Source of the DNA: Alphaproteobacteria bacterium | Lineage (GTDB): Bacteria; Pseudomonadota; Alphaproteobacteria; Puniceispirillales; Puniceispirillaceae | DNA length: 5,699 nt | Direction: 5' to 3' | Assembly (NCBI GenBank): GCA_011522945.1 | Contig: WTHY01000198.1 | Location: 1 to 5,699 of the forward strand | Shown: piece by piece, positions 1-5,644 of the stretch | How positions within the stretch are numbered: position 1 is the stretch's first letter | Layout of the letters: each line of letters starts with the position of its first letter | Translations under genes and position numbers: made by a program | Notes under the pieces: model-generated | Told to the model about the DNA's origin: nothing | Database searches by the model: none | The model's input: only the letters and a program-made list of their open reading frames with translations

Positions 1-45
1 CAAATATCAGACTGGCAAATATCAGACTGGCAAATATCAGACTGG
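1..45. repeat. 15-bp tandem repeat, three copies, cut by window edge
   Basis: The unit caaatatcagactgg occurs three times head to tail with no mismatch (1-15, 16-30, 31-45), followed by a partial unit (caa). The array starts at base 1, so it may extend further left. It lies about 60 bp beyond the stop codon of the quiC-type gene. A 15-bp unit preserves reading frame and one plus-strand frame reads as KYQTG repeats, but no gene can be shown here. Perfect identity between copies suggests recent expansion by slippage. Confidence 0.9.
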
Positions 46-54
46 CAAGGATTG

Positions 55-75
55 TCTAGTAGGCGCAATACTAGA
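55..75 (-). terminator. possible weak terminator hairpin after quiC
   Basis: TCTAGTA (55-61) is complementary to TACTAGA (69-75), giving a 7-bp stem with a 7-nt loop about 30 bp past the quiC stop codon. The stem is AT-rich and no run of T follows it on the minus strand, so it is a poor intrinsic terminator. It is listed because it is the only hairpin seen in this 105-bp downstream region. Confidence 0.2.
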
Positions 76-105
76 AAATTGCAAGCTTTAGGCAGGAAAC
101 CTCAA

Positions 106-1983
106 TTAGGTTTGTGATGATTGGCGCCTTTGGGCTGCAAGCCGATAAGGCGCATTGGCGGCACCAAAACCGCCATATCCATTTTGGCGTTCTACAAATT
201 CGAAGAACATACCACTTTTCTCTGGCTGATAATAAAACTGCAAAAAGGCTCCTGCATCATCTTCATCATACATGATATTCCTAGCCTGTAATTTTGCCAG
301 AAATGTATCGGTCAAACCAAATCGTGCCTGAAGATCAGCGTAATAATTCTCTGTTTGTGGCAAAATGTCTATATGCCTGGCTAGTAGCGCGGTGGCAGCC
401 AGCACAGCATCATCTGTTGCAAAAGCGATATGTTGCACTGTTGCCCCTGGATTTTCGGTCACAAAGCTGGTGGCCCGTGTATGAAGCGCATCACTGCCAT
501 TAAGTGTGAATTGCACATTCGTATCAGGCGTTTGGAGTATCTGGCTCTTTATCACCCCGTCAGGGTCAATAACATCAACAAGTGGTGATTTTTGCATATC
601 AAAAATCGCTGTATAAAATAAGGACCAGCTTAACATTTCATCATAGCGCATTGTCTGGGCTATGTGATCAATCCTTGTGACTATGTCAGGTGTGTCCCCA
701 CCCTCTGCTTGAGACGAGCTGGCCTCTGCCTCAAAATCACGTTGCCAGATATTCATCTTACTATCTGTGAAGGCGATAAGACTGCTTCCAATACCTTCAA
801 TACGTGGCAGAATATCTGTCTCACTGGCTTGTTGAGACCCTTGATCAATCGCGCCAAGACCAACTGCACGTTCTAATGCGGCCTGTGCATCCTCTACATT
901 CAGGCCAATCTCACTGACCATCATAGCTGTAGTAAACCCAGTCTCAGAAGCATGACTATTAGCATCTGCGTTTAAAAGAAGATTTACCTGACCTTGCTGT
1001 AACCAGATAACATGCTTGCTTTTATGCCGCCCCATAACGGCAAAACCCAGCTGTCCAAATGTCTTAACCATCATTGGTAATGTTTCAGCCTCAACCGCAA
1101 ATTCGATATAACCCACATCTGAAATCTGAACCGGCTGTGGAAGTGACGGCATGTTATGATCAGCTTTTCGCGCCGCTATGCTGTCAACAAGATAAAGAAG
1201 CGAACGATATCCATCTTTAGCTACCAGTTCTGACTTTGTACGGCGAAACTGGTCATTGAAAATTTCGAGCGAAATCGTGCCTGAATACCCTGTTTGATAC
1301 ACTGCATCCATGAAACGCCCTACCGGCAAATCGCCTTCACCAGGCATATTTCTGAAATGCCGTGATAAATACAAATAATCCATATCAATTGCAGGCGCGT
1401 CTGCTAGCTGCACGAAGAAAATCTTATCAGAGGGAATAGAGCAGATACTATGTGTATCAATATGTCTGATAAGTGTGTGATAGCTATCAAGAATAAGGCC
1501 GATATGATCATGGCTAGCACGCCGCACGACCTCCCACGCATCTCTATGGTCAGAAATATACCGACCCCATGCAAGGGCTTCAAATCCCACCCGAACATCA
1601 AAAGATTTTGCAATCTCTCCAAGCGCAGCAAAATCATCTGCAGCTCTGTCGATACCGCCAAGCGCCTCAGCATGTGTCGATGAACAAATCAAAATAAGAT
1701 CTGTTCCAAGCTCCTGCATCAATTCGAATTTATATTTAGCGCGTGAGAACGCCCTGTCGCGTAACTTGCCGGCAGGCAGACCCTCAAAATCCCGAAATGG
1801 CTGAAATAAGGCGATCTCTAGCCCATAATCAGCTACTAACTGCCGGGTGTCTGCAGGGGATAGAGATGAGCCAATAAAATCTTGCTCAAAAATCTCAATA
1901 GCATCAAAGTCAGCCTTCGAAATCGCATCTAGCTTTTCGACAAGGTCTCCTGAAAGACTAACTGTGGCAATTGATGTCTTCAT
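106..1983 (-). CDS. quiC: 3-dehydroshikimate dehydratase, two-domain QuiC type (TIM barrel + HPPD-like domain)
   Basis: It converts 3-dehydroshikimate to protocatechuate by dehydration, linking quinate/shikimate breakdown to the beta-ketoadipate pathway in the cytoplasm. The N-terminus (MKTSIATVSLSG, then EIFEQDF, then LFQPFRDFEG) matches the start of Pseudomonas QuiC proteins as I recall them, and the 625-aa length fits that two-domain form. Residues 1 to about 270 are a sugar-phosphate-isomerase-like TIM barrel with expected metal ligands E135 (GFEALAWG), D166 (LILDSYH), Q192 (VQLAD) and E240 (SLEIFND). Residues about 285-605 are two vicinal-oxygen-chelate halves like 4-hydroxyphenylpyruvate dioxygenase, with an apparently intact 2-His-1-Glu triad: H440 (IDHIA), H518 (QHIAF), E595 (FFEFVER). 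The ATG is chosen because the family starts there, although no clear Shine-Dalgarno precedes it (AT-rich bases only). The gene stands 360 bp downstream of the oxidoreductase operon, same strand, probably with its own promoter. Family call is firm; the role of the C-terminal domain is not. Confidence 0.93.
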   Translation of the reverse strand: MKTSIATVSLSGDLVEKLDAISKADFDAIEIFEQDFIGSSLSPADTRQLVADYGLEIALFQPFRDFEGLPAGKLRDRAFSRAKYKFELMQELGTDLILICSSTHAEALGGIDRAADDFAALGEIAKSFDVRVGFEALAWGRYISDHRDAWEVVRRASHDHIGLILDSYHTLIRHIDTHSICSIPSDKIFFVQLADAPAIDMDYLYLSRHFRNMPGEGDLPVGRFMDAVYQTGYSGTISLEIFNDQFRRTKSELVAKDGYRSLLYLVDSIAARKADHNMPSLPQPVQISDVGYIEFAVEAETLPMMVKTFGQLGFAVMGRHKSKHVIWLQQGQVNLLLNADANSHASETGFTTAMMVSEIGLNVEDAQAALERAVGLGAIDQGSQQASETDILPRIEGIGSSLIAFTDSKMNIWQRDFEAEASSSQAEGGDTPDIVTRIDHIAQTMRYDEMLSWSLFYTAIFDMQKSPLVDVIDPDGVIKSQILQTPDTNVQFTLNGSDALHTRATSFVTENPGATVQHIAFATDDAVLAATALLARHIDILPQTENYYADLQARFGLTDTFLAKLQARNIMYDEDDAGAFLQFYYQPEKSGMFFEFVERQNGYGGFGAANAPYRLAAQRRQSSQT

Positions 1984-2014
1984 AGCAATTATTTTATGGG
2001 CTGCAACTATCGTT

Positions 2015-2043
2015 AGGTTAGAACAGCTTATAATCTATGACAA
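2015..2043 (-). promoter_or_regulatory. candidate sigma70-type promoter for quiC
   Basis: On the minus strand TTGTCA (2038-2043) matches five of six -35 bases. After a 17-bp spacer TAACCT (2015-2020) matches the three most conserved -10 positions. Transcription would begin near 2008 and give a leader of about 25 nt before the ATG at 1983. Position and spacing fit, but the -10 element is weak and this rests only on reading the sequence. Confidence 0.3.
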
Positions 2044-2118
2044 GCGCCGCAGCTGTGGTGCCATTGCCCGTAAACAGAATCATACCTACATATGCAATCG
2101 GCATGCGCCTATAACCAT

Positions 2119-2148
2119 CTGTGCTGCAACGCAAAATAACGCTGTGCT
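2119..2148. repeat. short direct repeats upstream of quiC
   Basis: CTGTGCT occurs at 2119-2125 and 2142-2148. Inside this interval AACGC occurs at 2128-2132 and 2138-2142, so its copies are 10 bp apart, one helical turn. They lie about 75-130 bp upstream of the candidate quiC promoter. They could be half-sites for an activator, but repeats this short can arise by chance. Confidence 0.25.
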
Positions 2149-2233
2149 ACCTATCAAGCCAGAGCCCTTCTGCTTGTGCAGCAGTCAGGTCACAACCAGT
2201 TATATCCCAGCATTTACCTATCGTCATAACAGG

Positions 2234-2249
2234 CCCGTGCGACAGCACG
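2234..2249. other. GC-rich perfect hairpin in the intergenic region
   Basis: CCGTGC and GCACGG form a perfect 6-bp stem around a 4-nt loop. It lies about 95 bp past the stop codon of the 395-aa oxidoreductase gene, so it could help stop or process the operon message. Neither strand has a T run after it, so it is not called an intrinsic terminator. An operator is the other possibility. Confidence 0.25.
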
Positions 2250-2343
2250 GTCTGTCTGATAATTTGCTATCTAGTAATAATAAATGGCTAGAGAATGCGC
2301 ATAGCATCTGATGGTCATACGCTATAATTGAGCCGCCAGAAGG

Positions 2344-3531
2344 CTAGAGTGACACCCAGATACCGCCTGCCGCATTCGACGCAAAAGCAGCTTCAATAAA
2401 GGCGACACCATCTTTCCCATCTATGAGTTTTGGAAACTGATTGAAGCTATCTGGTAATAATTGTCCGTCATTCTGTGCTGCTATCGCAACCGCGATTTCA
2501 GAATATAAATTACCCCATGCCTCTATGATACCCTCAGGAAAGCCACGCCCTGCCCGCACAAGCCGTTCAACAGACGGCACAACACCATGACCATGTCCTC
2601 GACTGATAATTTGATCAGGGGCACCAAATAGGTTGAGCTTGAGCTGGTCACAAGATTCTAAGTCCCATTCCACGCCCCCTTTGGCACCAAAGACCCGCAG
2701 ACGCAGACCGCCACGATTACCTGATGCCAGACGTGTCGCAAGCAGAGTGCCGGGAATGTCATGGTCATATTTTGTTGTCATAAAGACAGTATCTTCAAGT
2801 TTCTTAGGAGCGCCGCAAACATGAAAATCAGCCCGCAAATCCGTTAACTTATGCCCTGTGACGAAACTGGCTAAATGTGCAGCATGTGTTCCAATATCGC
2901 CAACACAACTTGTTTTGCCAGATTTATCAGGGTCTAGCCGCCATTTCACATGTGGTTGATCAGCTGTCTGTGGTGGCACCATCCAATCTTGCATAAACTC
3001 TACATGGATCTGGTTAATGGCCCCTAATATGCCAGACTCCACAATCGATTTAGCCTGCCGAACCATGGGGAAGCAGCTCATAACATAACCAACAGCAAAG
3101 ATCTTGTTGTATTGAGATGCAAGTGACACAAGAGACTCTGCCTCTGAAACTGTGTTCACTAAAGGCTTATCACAAATGACATGAATGCCTTGCTCCATAA
3201 AGGCACGTGCCGCAGGATAATGTAAATGATTTGGAGTCGTGACCATAACCAGGTCTATACCATCCGCGCGTTGTGCCTCTATCTCCGCCATTTCAGCAAA
3301 TGACTGATAGGTCCTATCCGCCTCTATATGAAAATCTTTCGCTTTCTCTGAAGCGCTTTCTGGATCTGAGGACAAAGCCCCGGCAACAATGTCAAAATAG
3401 CCTGTCATGCGTGCCGCCATTGCCTGCGTGGCTGCGATCCTGCCACCACCGACGATGCCAAGCCGCAAGCGCCTGTTGAGACGCGGTAAAGCGCTATCAT
3501 CCGTAAGTGCATCTCTTAACAGAGTGCTCAT
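2344..3531 (-). CDS. Gfo/Idh/MocA family NAD(P)-dependent oxidoreductase (Asp/His type)
   Basis: It is a predicted soluble dehydrogenase acting on a hydroxyl or keto group of a sugar, sugar acid or cyclitol. Residues about 22-145 form the Rossmann fold with the glycine-rich dinucleotide motif GIVGGG (25-30), TPNHLH (99-104) and the CDKP motif (120-123, catalytic K122). The C-terminal alpha/beta domain carries GDIGTHAAHL (211-220), whose D212 and H216 match the Asp and His of the inositol dehydrogenase active site. The 395-aa length is normal, with about 20 extra residues before the Rossmann fold. The start overlaps the preceding stop by 4 bp (ATGA), and GGAG lies 7 nt upstream of the ATG. This is the last gene of a three-gene operon. 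It is clearly different from the 385-aa member of the same family in the operon, so the two are not a recent duplication. The substrate is unknown; family assignment is secure. Confidence 0.93.
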   Translation of the reverse strand: MSTLLRDALTDDSALPRLNRRLRLGIVGGGRIAATQAMAARMTGYFDIVAGALSSDPESASEKAKDFHIEADRTYQSFAEMAEIEAQRADGIDLVMVTTPNHLHYPAARAFMEQGIHVICDKPLVNTVSEAESLVSLASQYNKIFAVGYVMSCFPMVRQAKSIVESGILGAINQIHVEFMQDWMVPPQTADQPHVKWRLDPDKSGKTSCVGDIGTHAAHLASFVTGHKLTDLRADFHVCGAPKKLEDTVFMTTKYDHDIPGTLLATRLASGNRGGLRLRVFGAKGGVEWDLESCDQLKLNLFGAPDQIISRGHGHGVVPSVERLVRAGRGFPEGIIEAWGNLYSEIAVAIAAQNDGQLLPDSFNQFPKLIDGKDGVAFIEAAFASNAAGGIWVSL

Positions 3532-4199
3532 AACTTATCTCCAATTTCGGGCGGTTCTGCGCCAACAGGTAGCATTTCAACCGCCATAAATACAGATGGC
3601 GTAATGGTTTCAAATTGGTGCCATGGGTAATTCCCATCCTCATCATACATAGGGCGATGCGTGGTGCCAGGGGCCATTGGCTCTTCCAGATAGAGACTGG
3701 CGACATTTCTTTCACGACATTGCTGCATTTTCCCAAAGCCAACAATTTGCGTATGCACCTCACGGAAACCAGGAACAGGACAAAAGGCATGGTCTTTATG
3801 TAGCCCGACATTTAACGGCACTGATCCAGAGAAATACATTGTCAGACCGAGCCTATCGACCCAAATCTTTTTAGACATATAATGTGAAATGCCTTTCAGT
3901 CGGTCCTCACCTCTGACCTCATAGGCAGACGGCCAATGGCTCCTAATCTTCTCGAAAAGCTTTTCATTATTTGGCTCTCGTTCGAGCCCCTCAACAAGCA
4001 ATGCTTTCGTAACAGAAGCGATGCCGACATTTACAAAAATAGCTGATTGGAGTTCACCTAATATCTGGCGTTCAATGTGGATTTTGTCTTGGGATAAATT
4101 CAGTAAAATAGATCTGTCTTCTATTGTGAATGCTGTTTCATTCTCAATCAACTTCACAGTGAAGAACGGTTCTGCAAAATCAAATTGTCTAACGGACAT
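3528..4199 (-). CDS. uncharacterised protein with cupin-like metal-site pattern
   Basis: I do not recognise a named function for this 223-aa protein. It has no signal peptide or membrane segment. The N-terminal half (1-110) has alternating beta-like stretches and a helical stretch (about 65-90). The C-terminal half is rich in spaced His and Glu: GLHKDH (H134, H137), REVHTQIVGFG (E147, H149), then GTTHRP (H181) and YPWHQFET (H194, E197). This resembles, without strictly matching, the two His/Glu motifs of cupin barrels, so a metal-dependent isomerase, epimerase, lyase or dioxygenase fold is plausible inference. The ATG is 2 bp after the preceding stop, with AGAGG overlapping that gene's end as ribosome site. 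The stop overlaps the next gene's ATG. Lying between two sugar/cyclitol-type dehydrogenases suggests it works on an intermediate in the same pathway. Confidence 0.85.
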   Translation of the reverse strand: MSVRQFDFAEPFFTVKLIENETAFTIEDRSILLNLSQDKIHIERQILGELQSAIFVNVGIASVTKALLVEGLEREPNNEKLFEKIRSHWPSAYEVRGEDRLKGISHYMSKKIWVDRLGLTMYFSGSVPLNVGLHKDHAFCPVPGFREVHTQIVGFGKMQQCRERNVASLYLEEPMAPGTTHRPMYDEDGNYPWHQFETITPSVFMAVEMLPVGAEPPEIGDKL

Positions 4200-4201
4200 G
4201 C

Positions 4202-5359
4202 TTACGCCTCTACACGGTCTGGTGGAAAATTATATGGCATAGGTTCTGGTCTTTCACACCGACTTTTGACTTCTATTTGATGACCAGTTTCACATGATTT
4301 CAAGATTGCATCCATAACTTCAAATATGTGGAAGGATAATGCAGCTGACGCACGTGCGGAGCGGCCTTCTGAGACAGCATAAGCCATATCAAGCAGGCCT
4401 ACACCGCGTGCATTATAATTAAAACCAAAGGGGTTTTCAGCCACACGCCACGCGCCTCTATCTGTTGGCCTTGGCTGATGTGACCATCTAGACATCTCCT
4501 TCGTACGATAGAGAACCTCGCCTTCAAAAATATTTGCGCCATGCACCGGATCAGGATCTGTGATGGAAATCGTACCCTCTTCACCATAAATTTCAAAACG
4601 AGGCATCTCAGAGTCCCAAATATCAAAGCTCATTGTCATTGAACCAATCTGACCAGCATCAAAGGACAACATGGACTGGCTGTGTGTATCCACCTCAACA
4701 TCCATCATGTCTCCAAATCGAGGGCCATTTTCAATCATGCGCCTATCAAATGTGCGACGAGCCATGCCACTCACCCGCGCAATAGGCCCCAGTAAGAACA
4801 CCATGGCTGTGAGATAATACGGTCCCAAATCCAAAAGAGGGCCACCCCCAATCTGGTAATAGAAATCTGGATTAGGGTGATGACGTTCAACACCATGCGT
4901 ACCCACAAAAGCAGCAACACCCGTTGGCTTGCCTATCAGACCGTCATCAATCAGTTTCCGGCATGTCTGCCATCGCCCACCTAAAAACGTATCAGGCGCA
5001 TTACCAACCATAAGCCGTTTTTGCTTTGCCAGCTCTAAGATTTTCAGACCATCTTCTGTATTTGTAACGAATGGTTTTTCTGAATATACATGCTTGCCAG
5101 CTTCAAGAGCCTTTAGGGTAATGCCAGCATGCGCTGCTGGAATGGTCAGATTAAGGATGCAATCAATATTTGGGTCGCACATTAAATCGTCAACAAGGCA
5201 TGCTTTCGGAATGCCAAACTGAGCTGCCTTGGCTTTTGATTCCTGAAAATCAAGAGACGCACAAGCGACAATTTCAAGCGCCTCAAACTGTGCGATATTT
5301 TTCAGGTAGATATCACTAATACGCCCGCATCCAACCAGGCCGATCCTGAATTTTTGCAT
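4202..5359 (-). CDS. Gfo/Idh/MocA family NAD(P)-dependent oxidoreductase (Asp/Tyr type)
   Basis: It is a predicted soluble dehydrogenase/reductase of 385 aa, probably for a sugar or cyclitol. The Rossmann fold spans residues 1 to about 120, with the dinucleotide motif GLVGCGRIS (7-15) and YSEKPF (92-97) carrying catalytic K95. The C-terminal domain has GGGPLLDLGPYY (171-182): D177 is the usual acid, but the position of the classical histidine is Y181, as in glucose-fructose oxidoreductase and dihydrodiol dehydrogenase relatives. The ATG directly precedes the Rossmann strand, as is typical, and GAGG lies about 11 nt upstream. It is the first gene of the operon, about 115 bp after the tRNA-Trp terminator, and ends 2 bp before the cupin-like gene. 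No truncation or frameshift is seen. Family assignment is secure; substrate and direction are not known. Confidence 0.94.
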   Translation of the reverse strand: MQKFRIGLVGCGRISDIYLKNIAQFEALEIVACASLDFQESKAKAAQFGIPKACLVDDLMCDPNIDCILNLTIPAAHAGITLKALEAGKHVYSEKPFVTNTEDGLKILELAKQKRLMVGNAPDTFLGGRWQTCRKLIDDGLIGKPTGVAAFVGTHGVERHHPNPDFYYQIGGGPLLDLGPYYLTAMVFLLGPIARVSGMARRTFDRRMIENGPRFGDMMDVEVDTHSQSMLSFDAGQIGSMTMSFDIWDSEMPRFEIYGEEGTISITDPDPVHGANIFEGEVLYRTKEMSRWSHQPRPTDRGAWRVAENPFGFNYNARGVGLLDMAYAVSEGRSARASAALSFHIFEVMDAILKSCETGHQIEVKSRCERPEPMPYNFPPDRVEA

Positions 5360-5382
5360 AATATCTCGTACCTCACCAACGC

Positions 5383-5411
5383 ATAAACATGGTCAAGTTT
5401 ACGTAAAGCAA
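5383..5411 (-). promoter_or_regulatory. candidate promoter of the oxidoreductase operon
   Basis: On the minus strand TTGCTT (5406-5411) and GTTTAT (5383-5388) are separated by 17 bp and could serve as -35 and -10. Both match the consensus only partly. The strong terminator upstream means the operon needs its own promoter in the 116-bp region 5360-5475, and this is the best pair I see there. Confidence 0.25.
5398..5407. promoter_or_regulatory. 10-bp palindrome, possible operator
   Basis: TTTACGTAAA is a perfect palindrome with a central CG, about 40 bp upstream of the operon's first ATG and overlapping the candidate -35 element. A TAAAC (5384-5388) and GTTTA (5397-5401) inverted pair adjoins it. 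A repressor of catabolic genes (for example LacI or GntR type) could bind here, but no regulator gene is in the window. Confidence 0.3.
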
Positions 5412-5475
5412 GAAATAATTCAACTTGAGAAAATTAGCGAGAATCTATCTGATTATGTGTTTTGGAGAAGCACTC

Positions 5476-5516
5476 AAAAAAAAACCCCTCCCAGTCATGT
5501 TGACCAGAAGGGGTTT
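5476..5516 (-). terminator. strong intrinsic terminator of the tuf-trnW transcript
   Basis: The arms 5482-5497 and 5501-5516 pair along all 16 positions, with a few G-U wobbles, around a 3-nt loop. On the minus strand the hairpin runs into nine consecutive T (5476-5484). It lies 25 bp after the 3' end of the tRNA gene. A shorter T-rich tail on the plus side (5514-5520) may allow weak activity in the other direction. Confidence 0.92.
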
Positions 5517-5541
5517 CTTTATGACAAACCTTACTAAGGTT

Positions 5542-5617
5542 TGGCAGGAGTGGAGGGGCTCGAACCCCCAGCCCCCGGTTTTGGAGACCGGTGCTCTACC
5601 AATTGAGCTACACTCCT
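5542..5617 (-). tRNA. trnW: tRNA-Trp (anticodon CCA)
   Basis: This is a complete 76-nt tRNA cloverleaf. The acceptor AGGAGTG pairs with CACTCCT. The D arm is GCTC/GAGC. The anticodon stem CCGGT/ACCGG encloses loop CTCCAAA with anticodon CCA (plus-strand bases 5582-5584). The T arm GGGGG/CCCTC holds TTCGAGC. Discriminator G is followed by a genome-encoded CCA (5542-5544). It decodes UGG. It starts 27 bp after the tuf stop codon, so it is probably cotranscribed with tuf and cut out by RNase P. Confidence 0.98.
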
Positions 5618-5624
5618 AAGCTCT

Positions 5625-5640
5625 TACGCCTTATGGCGTA
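5625..5640. other. hairpin between tuf and trnW
   Basis: TACGCC and GGCGTA form a perfect 6-bp stem with a 4-nt loop in the 27-nt spacer between the tuf stop and the tRNA 5' end. No T run follows, so it should not terminate transcription. It may shield the tuf 3' end or mark a processing site. Confidence 0.35.
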
Positions 5641-5644
5641 GCCC

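Larger units (their letters stand above)
1984..2343. other. 360-bp intergenic region without a recognisable gene
   Basis: This lies between the end of the oxidoreductase operon and the quiC-type gene. I see no protein-like reading frame on either strand: the longest plus-strand frame has no family resemblance, and much of it is antisense to quiC. It contains a promoter-like pair close to quiC, a 6-bp GC-rich hairpin (2234-2249) and a pair of short direct repeats (2119-2148). There is no T-rich terminator after the upstream operon. The length suggests regulation of quiC or an untranslated leader, but no binding site can be named. Confidence 0.6.

Noticed and set aside
1..45. CRISPR array
   Set aside because: The 15-bp units are directly adjacent with no spacers, so this is a simple tandem repeat.
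2029..2034. TATAAT on the plus strand as a promoter
   Set aside because: It has no well-spaced -35 partner that I can see, and no plus-strand gene lies downstream for it to drive.
2250..2267. Possible dispersed copy of the left-end 15-bp repeat
   Set aside because: GTCTGATAATTTGC resembles the repeat's reverse complement with one inserted base, but a match this short is not convincing.
1847..2311. A 154-codon plus-strand reading frame reaching across the intergenic region
   Set aside because: Its first part is antisense to the firmly identified quiC gene, its composition is rich in Cys, Ile and Ser without domain-like pattern, and it resembles no family I know. It is most likely a chance open frame.
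2331..2345. Hairpin right at the end of the 395-aa oxidoreductase gene as its terminator
   Set aside because: AGCC/GGCT gives only a 4-bp stem and no T run follows on the minus strand.
3497..3811. A 104-codon minus-strand frame overlapping the cupin-like and oxidoreductase genes
   Set aside because: It is an out-of-frame shadow of two well-supported, coupled genes.
5425..5619. A 64-codon plus-strand frame over the terminator and tRNA
   Set aside because: It crosses the terminator and the antisense of the complete tRNA-Trp, so it is not a gene.
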